In this document: positions 5,406 to 14,333 of the stretch, piece after piece
Numbering within the stretch: the first letter of the stretch is position 1
Layout of the letters: each line of letters begins with the position of its first letter
Assembly (NCBI GenBank): GCA_026002025.1
Contig: BOAU01000036.1
Span: 1 to 19,756, forward strand
Reading direction: 5' to 3'
DNA from: Spirochaetia bacterium
GTDB lineage: Bacteria; Spirochaetota; Spirochaetia; Treponematales; Breznakiellaceae
Length of the DNA: 19,756 nucleotides
Notes under the pieces: generated by a model
Databases searched by the model: none
The model's input: the letters and a program-made list of their open reading frames with translations, nothing else
Told to the model about the DNA's origin: nothing
Position numbers and translations under genes: made by a program

Positions 5406-6855
5406 CACATTCATCCGCATATACAGCGGTTCTACTAACCACCATGATGTGGGCTACATCACCAACAAGAGCGACTTCGGCGACCGCGTAACCGACGCAT
5501 GGGGCGCGGTATTCCTCAAAGCAATTTCGCGCACGCCGAAAAACCTGGGGGAACTAACCGCAGAAATTGCCAAAGCTTTCATTGACGCCGACCCCGCTAC
5601 TATCGCCAAGGATGCCGCCGAGTTTTACGCCGTGCTTGAAGCGGATGGCTTCATCGTATCCGGGGAAACGGCGGCGGAATTGGACGCGAAGGACACTCGT
5701 TTTTCCTACGCTGCCCTGGAGCCCAAGACCATCAAGAAGGACTTTACGCCGGTGATCCGCCGGGCTGATACCAGCACCCAAGAGTTTTTGGAGACACACT
5801 TCAAAGACAAACCGTACCTCACGTCCCTGCAAATTGAGCTGACCAGCCGCTGTAATGAACGGTGTGTCCACTGCTACATCCCCCACGAAAACAAAATCAG
5901 CGACATAGACCCGGCGCTCTACTACAATGTCCTCGACCAGTGCCGCGATATGGGAGTTTTAGGTCTGACGCTTTCCGGTGGTGAACCTATGCTGCATAAA
6001 AACTTCTGCGATTTTTTGCGGAAGGCAAAAGAATATGATTTTTCTTTGAATATTTTGAGTAACCTCACCTTATTGAATGATGAAATCATCGCAGAAATGA
6101 AAGCAAACCGCCTGTCTAGCGTGCAAGTGTCACTCTATAGCATGAATCCCGATATACACGATTCCATCACGAAAATGCCCGGTTCGTTTTACAAAACTAG
6201 AGACGCGATTCTGAAACTTATCGAGAACGACATACCGCTACAAATAAGCTGCCCCACGATGAAACAAAACAAAGATTCTTATGTTGATGTGTTGAATTGG
6301 GCGCATGAGCACAAAGCGCGGGCGGTAACCGATTACATTATGATGGCCCGCTATGACCATACCACCGGCAACCTCGACAACCGGCTCTCGCTTGATGAAG
6401 TGGGCAAGGTAATCAATGATATTATCGAAAACGATGAGACCTATCAAAAAGAAGTAAACGGAGCAGATTTTGAGGAGCGCGACCAACGTGACCGGAGTAA
6501 CGATATTGTCTGCGGGGTCTGTGTTTCATCAATCTGCATGGTCGCCAATGGAAATATTTACCCATGTGCAGGTTGGCAGGATTATGTGTGCGGCAATGTA
6601 AAAGAAACGCCGCTTAAAGAAATATGGGAAAGCTCACCCAAGGTACAATACCTCCGCGCTTTACGCAAAAAAGATTTCCCCAAGTGTACGGATTGCGCCG
6701 ATAAAGGTTTTTGCGCCATGTGCATGGTCCGCAACGCCAACGAAAACCCGGAAGGCGACCCTCTCAAAATCAACGAACATTTCTGTAAAGTTGCCGCACT
6801 CAACCGGAAAATCGTACTGGACTGGAAACAGAAACTACAAAACCGGGTTTGCTGA
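5383..6855 (+). CDS. Radical SAM/SPASM peptide maturase with N-terminal PqqD-like (RRE) domain
   Basis: A 490-aa protein when started at ATG 5383, chosen for its AAAGG (5370-5374) at 8 nt; an ATG at 5335 is possible but has no ribosome site. Residues about 1-95 look like a PqqD-like winged-helix recognition element (WGAVFLKAISRTP, LGELTAEIAKAF, EFYAVLEADGFIV). The radical SAM core begins with CNERCVHCY (Cys157, 161, 164), followed by LSGGEPMLHK. The C-terminal SPASM domain binds auxiliary Fe-S clusters: CGVCVSSIC (377-385), NGNIYPCAGW (Cys395), Cys403, CTDCADKGFCAMC and a final HFC. Such enzymes install thioether, C-C or C-O crosslinks in RiPP precursors. The substrate is inferred to be the peptide at 4863-4982. 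Family is certain; the chemistry is not. Confidence 0.9.
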   Translation: MLYRQKFDTFIRIYSGSTNHHDVGYITNKSDFGDRVTDAWGAVFLKAISRTPKNLGELTAEIAKAFIDADPATIAKDAAEFYAVLEADGFIVSGETAAELDAKDTRFSYAALEPKTIKKDFTPVIRRADTSTQEFLETHFKDKPYLTSLQIELTSRCNERCVHCYIPHENKISDIDPALYYNVLDQCRDMGVLGLTLSGGEPMLHKNFCDFLRKAKEYDFSLNILSNLTLLNDEIIAEMKANRLSSVQVSLYSMNPDIHDSITKMPGSFYKTRDAILKLIENDIPLQISCPTMKQNKDSYVDVLNWAHEHKARAVTDYIMMARYDHTTGNLDNRLSLDEVGKVINDIIENDETYQKEVNGADFEERDQRDRSNDIVCGVCVSSICMVANGNIYPCAGWQDYVCGNVKETPLKEIWESSPKVQYLRALRKKDFPKCTDCADKGFCAMCMVRNANENPEGDPLKINEHFCKVAALNRKIVLDWKQKLQNRVC

Positions 6856-6857
6856 TA

Positions 6858-7742
6858 ATGACCGACAGCCACATCCATATCGGACAATTCCACGATACCT
6901 ACTATAACCCGGATGAGATCATTCGGATCGTCATGGACTCCGGTATGGATGGCCTTGTTTTTTCATCAACCACAAGTTGTGTAGATGATATTGCGTATAC
7001 GGAAGTCGAAAAGGAAATTATCGGTTTGTTTACCCATATCCCATGGTCAGCAGAAATAATAAAGCCCTATCTTTGGTATATTCCCGCATATACGGCACAG
7101 AGCGTAACCATTGAGCACGCAATGGAAAACATACCCTATAAGGGCGTAAAACTACATCCTCTGGCCCATCATTGGGATTTAGAAGATAAAAAAACGGTGT
7201 CGATTTTGCATAGCTTGTTTGATTATGCTGATCAGTATAATCTGCCGGTTTTAATACATACCGGACACAGCGGCGTTGACGCAGCGGATACCTTTTCCGC
7301 CTTTTTCTCCGCATACCCGGATGTACATATCACCCTGGCCCATTGCCGCCCATTGGATCAGACCATTGCAATGATGCAAAAACATGAAAATGTATACTGC
7401 GATACCGCCTTTGTGGATGAAGGATCAATTCGGCGGATCATTGAATCGGGATTTGCGTCTCGAATTATTTTGGGGTCCGATTTTCCCATTACCCATTATT
7501 TCAGAACGAACTATCCGCAGGAAGGAGAAAATCTCGCCGTCTCGTTGGAAAAAAAGTATAGGGAAGATATAAACCAAATGCGCTTATACATGAGCCTTAT
7601 TCAGCCCCCTACTCCCACAGTGCCGAAAGCGGCGCCGCATACAGATCCTTGTCAAAGCGGATCACCCGCTCCCCCTGATACAGAACCACGCCCCGGACAA
7701 ATTCATCCCCCAGGGTGTTCTGCAAAAAACGGATATGCTTAA
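6858..7742 (+). CDS. Amidohydrolase (metal-dependent hydrolase) with an aberrant C-terminus
   Basis: ATG 6858 lies 2 nt after the radical SAM stop, so it is coupled to it. The metal sites of the amidohydrolase superfamily are present: HIH (His5, His7), GVKLHP, LIHTGHSG (His about 134), TLAHCRP and GSDFPI (Asp about 208). The natural protein seems to end around YREDINQMRLYMSL. The last roughly 44 residues are Pro-rich (PPTPTVPKAAPHTDP) and are simply the antisense reading of the convergent ATPase gene over 7609-7742. This suggests that the original 3' end, probably 15-20 residues, was lost in a rearrangement. The catalytic core is complete and the protein may be active. A role in processing the modified peptide is inferred from context. 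Confidence 0.8.
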   Translation: MTDSHIHIGQFHDTYYNPDEIIRIVMDSGMDGLVFSSTTSCVDDIAYTEVEKEIIGLFTHIPWSAEIIKPYLWYIPAYTAQSVTIEHAMENIPYKGVKLHPLAHHWDLEDKKTVSILHSLFDYADQYNLPVLIHTGHSGVDAADTFSAFFSAYPDVHITLAHCRPLDQTIAMMQKHENVYCDTAFVDEGSIRRIIESGFASRIILGSDFPITHYFRTNYPQEGENLAVSLEKKYREDINQMRLYMSLIQPPTPTVPKAAPHTDPCQSGSPAPPDTEPRPGQIHPPGCSAKNGYA

Positions 7743-8841
7743 AGTCATCGCTCACTACCGAAGTGGAGGCCTTCACTTCCAGCGCAAGGATTCTGTTGTC
7801 ACGGTCCTCAACAATAAAATCAACTTCCTTTTTATCGCTGGTTCTGAAATGGAAGAGCCTGCCGTTGTTCATAAGGGAGAGTTCTTTGTTCAGTTCAGAT
7901 GCGACAAAATTTTCCAGCACAAAGCCGTAAAGCTCAGGCCGCATTTTCCTGATTTCACCGGGGAGCAGGCCCAGAATGTGGCAAAGCAGCAGGGTGTCGG
8001 TAAAGTATATCTTGGGTGATTTTACCAGGCGTTTTTCCATGTTTTTAAACCAGGGCGGCAGCAAGTAGGTTAAAAACACCCCGTTCAGCAAAGTGTGGTA
8101 GCGCTTTACCGTGGGCTGGCTCACCTTGAGGGCCAGGGACATATCGGCATCGTTCACAAGCCCCCCTACCCTGTTTGCAAGAATCGAAAGCATGCGGGGA
8201 AAAATTTCGATCCGATCAATATCGGAAAAATTTTTAACATCCCGTTCCAGCAGGGTGGTGATATAATTCCTGAACCATGGCTCCTTGTTCTTAACCTCCA
8301 GTGAAACCTGGGGAAAGGTGGCTTTGGTAATAACTTTTGCTATATCAGGTTTCGTAAACTGACGGCCGGTGTCAAGCGGCCCCTTAAACAACTTTTTGAT
8401 AAATCCGCCGGGACCATTTAACACCTCCGCTGTGGAAAAGGGGTACATGGTTCTGACATACATCCGTCCCACCAGTGCTTCGGCCAGTTTCGGCAAGAGC
8501 ATAATATCCGCGGAACCGGTTAAAAGAAATTTCACCTTCTTTTTTTTCCGCCGCATTTCATCAATTTTTGATTTTAATGCCAGAAACGAAAGGGGCACAT
8601 GTTGAATTTCGTCAAGGATGACCAGCCCTTCCTCAATATCCGCGAAGGTCTGCCCCGGGGACGCCATCTCCGCCGAGCGCAGGCTGACATCATCGAAGGA
8701 TGCGTAAATTACCTTCTTGTACTCCCCGCCAAAGGCTTCCGCAAAGGTGCTCTTGCCGGTCTGCCGACCCCCGTTGATAAATACGGCTTCTATATCCTCA
8801 AAATCCCGTGCAACCAGTTCAGTAATTCTTCTTTCGATCAT
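7609..8841 (-). CDS. AAA-type ATPase with DUF4143 domain
   Basis: A 410-aa protein of the common ATPase plus DUF4143 family. The N-terminal P-loop GGRQTGKST (residues about 24-32), Walker B VILDEIQH and sensor FLLTGSAD form the AAA_14 domain. The C-terminal half is DUF4143, including HFRTSDKKEVDFIVE...LALEVKAS, which resembles a PD-(D/E)XK nuclease-fold core. Biological function is unknown; such genes are numerous and mobile in gut bacteria, including treponemes. The ATG at 8841 has AGAGG upstream and a promoter at 8883-8911. The 3' end overlaps the amidohydrolase ORF by 134 bp on the opposite strand, consistent with insertion of this gene at that site. Confidence 0.88.
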   Translation of the reverse strand: MIERRITELVARDFEDIEAVFINGGRQTGKSTFAEAFGGEYKKVIYASFDDVSLRSAEMASPGQTFADIEEGLVILDEIQHVPLSFLALKSKIDEMRRKKKKVKFLLTGSADIMLLPKLAEALVGRMYVRTMYPFSTAEVLNGPGGFIKKLFKGPLDTGRQFTKPDIAKVITKATFPQVSLEVKNKEPWFRNYITTLLERDVKNFSDIDRIEIFPRMLSILANRVGGLVNDADMSLALKVSQPTVKRYHTLLNGVFLTYLLPPWFKNMEKRLVKSPKIYFTDTLLLCHILGLLPGEIRKMRPELYGFVLENFVASELNKELSLMNNGRLFHFRTSDKKEVDFIVEDRDNRILALEVKASTSVVSDDFKHIRFLQNTLGDEFVRGVVLYQGERVIRFDKDLYAAPLSALWE

Positions 8842-8882
8842 CCAAAACCTCTTCTTGCAAATCTAACACGAGTCTTTAAGAA

Positions 8883-8911
8883 AATATAACATAGGATATA
8901 AACATTTACAA
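8883..8911 (-). promoter_or_regulatory. Candidate sigma-70 promoter for the DUF4143 ATPase
   Basis: On the minus strand, TTGTAA (8911-8906) and TATATT (8888-8883) are spaced 17 nt apart. The predicted start is about 35 nt upstream of the ATPase ATG. Confidence 0.5.
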
Positions 8912-8956
8912 GAGACGTTTGAGACTTTTCACCGTAAAGCTCACCCCCATGGATTT

Positions 8957-8977
8957 AAGGTCCTGCACGACCTTTTT
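8957..8977 (+). terminator. Weak hairpin with T-run upstream of the nicotinamidase gene
   Basis: AAGGTC (8957-8962) pairs with GACCTT (8969-8974) across a 6-nt loop, and the T-run continues to 8977. This is a short intrinsic-terminator-like element in the 233-bp gap 8842-9074. It could attenuate transcription entering the operon or be chance. A TAATAT at 9032-9037 may be a -10 box, with a poor -35. Confidence 0.3.
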
Positions 8978-9074
8978 GATTCAGCCCGGGGCTATCGCCG
9001 TATACCCCTTCCTTTTCCCCGCCTTGCTTGCTAATATAAATCAAGGATATCCAACGAAGTTTCAAGGAGCAGCC

Positions 9075-9743
9075 ATGACCTTTGATATTGCAAAAACCGC
9101 CCTTCTCGAAATCGATATCCAGAATGATTTCTGCCCCGGCGGAGCGCTGGCGGTGGATAAGGGGGACGAAGTTATCGGCCCCATCAATGCACTTGCCGCC
9201 GGATTTGCCGGACACGGCGGCCGGGTAATCGCCACCGCCGACTGGCACCCGGCGGGGCATGTGTCTTTTGCATCCTCCCATACGGGTAAGAAATCCGGGG
9301 ATGTTTTGGAACCGGCGATCAATGGCGGGGACGCGCAGGTCCTCTGGCCGGATCACTGCGTACAGGGAAGTGCCGGCGCGGATTTTCATAAGACACTGGA
9401 TCTTAAAAGTGTGAACCTGATTATCCGCAAGGGTTTCCGGAAAAATCTCGATTCCTATTCGGCCTTTTTTGAAAATGACCGGAAAACTCCCACGGGCCTT
9501 GAGGGCTATTTGAAATTTTTGGGCATTGATACCGTGGTCATCGGCGGGCTTGCCACGGATTACTGCGTCCTCTACAGCGCACTGGACGCTGCGGCAATCG
9601 GCTTGGAAACCATCGTCTTAACCGATGCGGTTCGGGGTGTGGGTTTCCCTGAAGGTTCCGTGGAACGGGCCTTTCAATCCATGCAGGATGCGGGAATCAT
9701 CCTCGCCTCTTCAACAGAAGTACTTGCGGGGATTCATTCATAA
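9075..9743 (+). CDS. pncA: Nicotinamidase (PncA-type isochorismatase-like hydrolase)
   Basis: A 222-aa cytosolic enzyme that deamidates nicotinamide to nicotinate for NAD salvage. The catalytic Asp sits in EIDIQNDF (Asp14), the catalytic Lys is in IRKGF, and the nucleophile is Cys164 in GLATDYCVLY. The metal-site motif is DWHPAGHVSF, with LWPDHCVQGS and DSYSAFFEND further conserved. The start is ATG 9075 with AAGGAG at 9064-9069. The in-frame upstream codons to 8919 give an unrelated sequence and are rejected. Length fits the family (about 210-220 aa). The next gene, 15 nt downstream, uses the product, which makes the pncA call firm. Confidence 0.93.
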   Translation: MTFDIAKTALLEIDIQNDFCPGGALAVDKGDEVIGPINALAAGFAGHGGRVIATADWHPAGHVSFASSHTGKKSGDVLEPAINGGDAQVLWPDHCVQGSAGADFHKTLDLKSVNLIIRKGFRKNLDSYSAFFENDRKTPTGLEGYLKFLGIDTVVIGGLATDYCVLYSALDAAAIGLETIVLTDAVRGVGFPEGSVERAFQSMQDAGIILASSTEVLAGIHS

Positions 9744-9758
9744 CAGGAGAATAACAAA

Positions 9759-11237
9759 ATGATAGAAAACGCACCGGCCGCCTCCGCTTTGTTCACCGAT
9801 TTTTATTCCCTCACCATGGCACATGGGTATTGGAAAAAAAACATAAACCACCGCGCGGTATTTGAAATGTTTTTCCGCCGGGAGCCCTTCGGCAACGGCT
9901 TCGCTATTTTCACGGGGCTCGGCACCTTTCTGGAAAATCTCCGCAATTTTCATTATTCCGCGGATGATATCGCCTACCTCCGGGGCTTAAAAATTTTCGA
10001 TGAAGCCTTTGTCGATTATCTGGCGGAGTTCCGTTTTACCGGGTCCATCTATGCCATTGATGAAGGCTCGGTGGTTTTTCCCCATGAGCCTTTGATACGG
10101 GTGGACGGAAACATCATCGAATGTCAGATCATCGAAGGGATGCTCCTTAACACGGTGAATTTCCAGAGCCTTATCGCCACAAAAACCGCCAGGGTCTGGC
10201 TTGCCTCGGGGAAGGGCGCGATTCTGGAATTCGGTCTCCGCCGGGCCCAGGGGCCTGACGGGGCCATGTCCGCATCCCGGGCCGCTTTTATCGGCGGCGC
10301 TTCCGGGACCTCCAACACTTTGGCGGGCAAGGTCTACGGCATACCAGTGCTGGGGACCATGGCCCATGCATGGGTAATGGCCTTTCCAAGTGAGGAAGAG
10401 GCCTTCCAGGCCTACGCCGATATTTACCCCGACCGGACCATCTTCCTTATTGATACCTACGACACCCTCAAAAGCGGCATCCTTAACGCCATCAAGGTGG
10501 GAAGGAAACTTGTGGAGCAGGGGAAAAATTTCGGGGTCCGCCTTGACTCCGGGGACATCCATTACCTGTCGGTTGAAGTGCGGAAAATTCTTGACGCCGC
10601 GGGTTTTCCTCAGGCCCAGATCACCGTATCAAATGATCTTGACGAATCGATCATCCAGACATTGACCAACGCGGGGGCGCCGATCAATTCCTGGGGGGTG
10701 GGCACACAGATGGTTACCGGCGGCATCGAGGCGGCCTTTACCGGTGTCTACAAACTTGCCGCCCGTGAAGACTCTGCGGGAAAGCTTATCCCGGCGATCA
10801 AATTTTCCGACAACCCGGAAAAGACCACCAACCCCGGCATCAAGCAGGTGTGGCGCATCAAGGATCAAAACAACATGGCCGTGGCGGATGTGCTCAGTTT
10901 AGAGCAGACCTCGGGGGCCGGGCCGGAGCCCCTCAGCCCGGACATTCTCGAAAAGGGCAAGCGTTATTCCTTCTGGCATCCCGCCGCGGATTACCGGCAC
11001 TTTTACCATGAGATTTCAGGAAGCGCCGAATGTCTTTTGAAACTTAAGATGGATAGGGGCGAAATTAAGAGCAGGCCTTCCCTTGGGGAAATCAAGGCCC
11101 ATGTCGCAGAGGATCTGGACTCCCTTGATAACAGTTACAAGCGGCTCCTCAATCCCCATGTGTACAAGGTTTCTGTTACCACAAGGCTCCGGGATCTCAA
11201 ACTTGAACTGATAAAAACCTATCTGGGGGATCTTTAA
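9759..11237 (+). CDS. pncB: Nicotinate phosphoribosyltransferase
   Basis: A 492-aa enzyme joining nicotinate and PRPP to give nicotinate mononucleotide with ATP hydrolysis (Preiss-Handler pathway). Visible hallmarks are the N-terminal TDFYSLTMAHGYW, the core EFGLRRAQGPDGAMSASRAA, GGASGTSNTLAG and GTMAHAWVMAF with the autophosphorylated His at about 203, and the phosphate-site region VRLDSGDI. The length fits the bacterial PncB long form. AGGAG precedes ATG 9759. It is adjacent to nicotinamidase upstream, and the next gene's ATG follows the stop with no gap, so translation is coupled. Confidence 0.95.
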   Translation: MIENAPAASALFTDFYSLTMAHGYWKKNINHRAVFEMFFRREPFGNGFAIFTGLGTFLENLRNFHYSADDIAYLRGLKIFDEAFVDYLAEFRFTGSIYAIDEGSVVFPHEPLIRVDGNIIECQIIEGMLLNTVNFQSLIATKTARVWLASGKGAILEFGLRRAQGPDGAMSASRAAFIGGASGTSNTLAGKVYGIPVLGTMAHAWVMAFPSEEEAFQAYADIYPDRTIFLIDTYDTLKSGILNAIKVGRKLVEQGKNFGVRLDSGDIHYLSVEVRKILDAAGFPQAQITVSNDLDESIIQTLTNAGAPINSWGVGTQMVTGGIEAAFTGVYKLAAREDSAGKLIPAIKFSDNPEKTTNPGIKQVWRIKDQNNMAVADVLSLEQTSGAGPEPLSPDILEKGKRYSFWHPAADYRHFYHEISGSAECLLKLKMDRGEIKSRPSLGEIKAHVAEDLDSLDNSYKRLLNPHVYKVSVTTRLRDLKLELIKTYLGDL

Positions 11238-12911
11238 ATGATGAAGGATATCGCGGTACAGATTGTCGGCAAGGGGCAGAAGCAGGCCGCGATTGCGGCG
11301 CCATTCGGGATTCAGGCAGGCGCATTGATTGAGCATTTCGGCGTTCCCGAATCGGAGATCGCGGCGGTGAAGATCAACAACGAGATCCTCCCCCTCTCCG
11401 CCCGGATCGAGATCAACGCCACGGTGGAACCGGTCTTACTGGGGTCTCCCGACGGCACCATGATCTACCGCCGTTCCCTTGCCTTTCTTTTGGCGGTTGC
11501 CAGCCGCCGGGTCTTCCCGGAAAAGAACCTCTACGTGGGCCATTCACTGGGACACGGTTATTACTATACTTTTGCAAAAGGGAAGAAGCCCACGCCTGCG
11601 GAAGTTGAAAATCTGAAAAATGAAATGTTGGCATTGGTGCGGGAAGACCTGCCCATAAACTTCGGCTGCATGGCATACGGGGAAGCGCTGGAACTGTTTG
11701 AAAAAAATCATCAGACCGACACAGCATTACTGTTGGAAGAACGGAGCGAATCAAAAGTACTGACAAATGAATGCAAGGGCTTTGTGGATCTCTACATTGA
11801 GCCTTTGGTGAACCGCACCGCACTCCTCTCCTATTTTGATCTGGTGAGTTATCAGGACGGATTCCTCCTCCGCTTTCCCGGCACCGGCCGGGGGCACATC
11901 ATCGATCCCTTTGAGGACAGCCCCACCATTTTTTCGGTCTACCGTGAATACAAAAAATGGGGCCGCATCGTGGGGGTCCACGCGGTGGGACACCTCAACC
12001 GCCTGGTGGCGGACCGGAGTATCCGGGACTATATCCGCATTGCCGAGGCGTTTCAGGCAAAGAAGATGTCGGAAGTTGCCGACCAGATCTACGCGAAAAA
12101 GGACACGGTGCGGGCGGTGCTGATCGCAGGCCCTTCCAGTTCCGGCAAAACCACCACCGCCAAGCGGCTTTCCATCGATTTAAAAGTGATGGGCATCGAG
12201 CCCATTGCCATCAGCCTTGACGATTATTACACCGGCAATGATAATGCCCCGCTGGACGAAAACGGCAGGCCCGACTTTGAATGCCTTGAAGCCCTGGATA
12301 TCCCCTACCTCAATGAACAGCTCCTTGCCCTCTTTGCCGGGGAGGAAATTACCCTTCCGGTTTTCGATTTCAGGAGCGGCCGCCGCAAGGAAACCGGGGG
12401 GCGGACCATACGCATGGGACGGCGGACCATGCTGGTCATCGAAGGGATACACGGCCTCAACGACGCCCTCACCCCCCGGATAGAACGGGAACTGAAATTC
12501 AAACTCTACGTGTCCGCACTGACCCAGCTCAACCTTGATGATCACAACCGCATCCCCACCACCGACAACCGGCTCCTGCGGCGCATGGTCCGGGACTACC
12601 AGTTCCGGGGGAAAGGGGCGGAGCAGACTTTTCAGATGTGGCCCAATGTCCAGAAGGGTGAGCGAAAACACATCTTCCCCTTTCAGAACAGCGCCGACGC
12701 GGCATTCAACTCCGCCCTGGACTACGAGCTTGCGGTGCTCAAGTTCTACGCCGACCCCCTGCTCCGTTCGGTGAAGCCCAACATGGGCGAATACGCCGAG
12801 GCGGTACGGCTCCTCTCCTTCCTGGAAAACTTCGCCCCCATTCCGCCCCAGTACGTGCCGAACCAGAGCATACTGCGGGAATTTATCGGGGAATCGGAAT
12901 TCAAATACTAA
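11238..12911 (+). CDS. TGS/ThrRS-like domain fused to a uridine-kinase-like P-loop kinase
   Basis: A 557-aa protein. Residues about 1-65 are a TGS-like beta-grasp domain. Residues about 65-250 resemble the threonyl-tRNA synthetase second additional domain (LYVGHSLGHGYYYTF, ending near GTGRG). The C-terminal part is a phosphoribulokinase/uridine-kinase fold with Walker A GPSSSGKTTTAKR (Lys304), SLDDYY and VIEGIHGLNDAL. This fusion is known in many anaerobes and spirochaetes and is usually annotated as nucleoside kinase or uridine kinase; the true substrate is unproven. It begins directly after the pncB stop and its own stop overlaps the next ATG by 1 nt. Confidence 0.85.
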   Translation: MMKDIAVQIVGKGQKQAAIAAPFGIQAGALIEHFGVPESEIAAVKINNEILPLSARIEINATVEPVLLGSPDGTMIYRRSLAFLLAVASRRVFPEKNLYVGHSLGHGYYYTFAKGKKPTPAEVENLKNEMLALVREDLPINFGCMAYGEALELFEKNHQTDTALLLEERSESKVLTNECKGFVDLYIEPLVNRTALLSYFDLVSYQDGFLLRFPGTGRGHIIDPFEDSPTIFSVYREYKKWGRIVGVHAVGHLNRLVADRSIRDYIRIAEAFQAKKMSEVADQIYAKKDTVRAVLIAGPSSSGKTTTAKRLSIDLKVMGIEPIAISLDDYYTGNDNAPLDENGRPDFECLEALDIPYLNEQLLALFAGEEITLPVFDFRSGRRKETGGRTIRMGRRTMLVIEGIHGLNDALTPRIERELKFKLYVSALTQLNLDDHNRIPTTDNRLLRRMVRDYQFRGKGAEQTFQMWPNVQKGERKHIFPFQNSADAAFNSALDYELAVLKFYADPLLRSVKPNMGEYAEAVRLLSFLENFAPIPPQYVPNQSILREFIGESEFKY

Positions 12912-13762
12912 TGAAGGTTCAGATGAGAATTGTTGAAAGCGCCTTGATCACCGAAACAGTAAAAAAACTCTGTATTGACGCAAACCGCAATCTGCCCGTG
13001 GATGTGCGGGAGCGTATCAGGGAATGCCGTCTGAGTGAAACCTGGCCCGCGGCGCAGGATACCCTGGACAAGATCATCGGTAACTTTGAGTTGGCGGAAA
13101 AGCGGCGGATACCGATTTGTCAGGACACGGGGATGGCCTGTGTGTTTCTGGAAATCGGGACCGGGGTGTATATCGAAGGTGATGTGAACGAAGCGGTCCA
13201 CGAGGGTGTGCGTCAGGGTTACCGCGAGGGCTATCTTCGCGCCTCGGTAGTTGCCGATCCCTTGAACCGGAAAAATACCGGGGACAATACCCCCGCCCTG
13301 ATCAACATTGATTTTGTTCCCGGCGACAGGATCGCCGTCACCGTAGCACCAAAAGGTTTCGGCAGCGAAAACATGAGCCGGACAAAAATGCTCTCCCCCT
13401 CAGACGGCGTTAATGGGGTAATCAATTTTGTTGTTGATACGGTGGAAAAGGCGGGACCGAACCCCTGCCCGCCCATCGTGGTTGGGGTCGGCATCGGCGG
13501 CAGTTTTGACAGGGCCGCCCTTATTGCAAAAAAGGCCCTGCTCCGGCCTTTGGGGGATCATCATCATGATCCCTATTACGCGGACCTGGAAAAAAAATTG
13601 CTTAAAAGAATAAATGCCCTGGGGATCGGCCCCCAGGGTTTCGGCGGCGCTACTACCGCGCTTGCGGTTGCGGTGGAAACCATGCCCACCCATATCGCGG
13701 GCCTTCCCTGCGCCGTCAACATCAACTGCCACGTAAGCCGCCACGCAAAAGAGGTGCTGTAA
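12911..13762 (+). CDS. Class I fumarate hydratase, alpha subunit
   Basis: A 283-aa subunit of the oxygen-sensitive [4Fe-4S] fumarase (TtdA/FumA N-terminal type), which interconverts fumarate and malate. Candidate cluster cysteines are Cys70 in CQDTGMACVF, Cys186 in GPNPCPPIVVGVGIGG and Cys267 in GLPCAVNINCH. SRTKMLSPSDG is also typical. The start ATG overlaps the previous stop by 1 nt (TAATG) and its stop overlaps the beta-subunit ATG in the same way. The related L(+)-tartrate dehydratase alpha subunit is the main alternative; fumarase is preferred on general frequency. Confidence 0.9.
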   Translation: MKVQMRIVESALITETVKKLCIDANRNLPVDVRERIRECRLSETWPAAQDTLDKIIGNFELAEKRRIPICQDTGMACVFLEIGTGVYIEGDVNEAVHEGVRQGYREGYLRASVVADPLNRKNTGDNTPALINIDFVPGDRIAVTVAPKGFGSENMSRTKMLSPSDGVNGVINFVVDTVEKAGPNPCPPIVVGVGIGGSFDRAALIAKKALLRPLGDHHHDPYYADLEKKLLKRINALGIGPQGFGGATTALAVAVETMPTHIAGLPCAVNINCHVSRHAKEVL

Positions 13763-14322
13763 TGGAACACCATATTGATCTGCCCCTAACCAGGGAAAAA
13801 AACGCCCCCTTCCTTCCGGGGGACACGGTGTACCTCAGCGGCACTGTCTACACCGCGCGGGACGCGGCCCACAAAAAACTGGATGAACTCCTGGAGGCAA
13901 AGAAGCGCCTCCCCTTCCGGCTTGAAGATTCATGTGTCTATTACGTGGGCCCCACCCCGGCGGCTCCGGGCCAGGTGATCGGTTCCGCGGGCCCCACCAC
14001 CAGTTACCGCATGGACGCCTGGGCCCCCCGGCTCCTCATGCTGGGCCTCCGGGGCATGATCGGCAAGGGCCAGCGTTCCGATGAGGTGATCCGGGCAATG
14101 AAGTGGGCCGGCGCGGTCTACTTCGGCGCCATCGGCGGCGCCGGGGCCTTACTGGCGGAATGCATCAAAAGCGCAGAAGTAATCGCCTTTCCTGAACTCG
14201 GCACCGAGGCGATCCGCAGACTCACCATTAAGGAATTTCCGGTAACGGTGGTCATCGACAGCAGGGGGGACAATTTGTACAAGACAGGACGGCATGCGTA
14301 TTTAATCAGCGGAGAAAAATAA
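13762..14322 (+). CDS. Class I fumarate hydratase, beta subunit
   Basis: A 186-aa partner of the alpha subunit (FumA C-terminal/TtdB type). Family signatures include LPFRLEDSCVYYVGPTP, SAGPTTSYRMD, MIGKGQRSDE, VYFGAIGGAGALL and FPELGTEAIRRL. Full length for the two-subunit form. The start overlaps the alpha stop by 1 nt, which favours balanced synthesis of both subunits. A tartrate dehydratase beta subunit would look similar. Confidence 0.9.
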   Translation: MEHHIDLPLTREKNAPFLPGDTVYLSGTVYTARDAAHKKLDELLEAKKRLPFRLEDSCVYYVGPTPAAPGQVIGSAGPTTSYRMDAWAPRLLMLGLRGMIGKGQRSDEVIRAMKWAGAVYFGAIGGAGALLAECIKSAEVIAFPELGTEAIRRLTIKEFPVTVVIDSRGDNLYKTGRHAYLISGEK

Positions 14323-14333
14323 AGGAGTAAACC

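Noticed and set aside
8919..9074. N-terminal extension of the nicotinamidase frame
   Set aside because: It is unlike any PncA N-terminus. ATG 9075 has a proper AAGGAG and gives the standard length.
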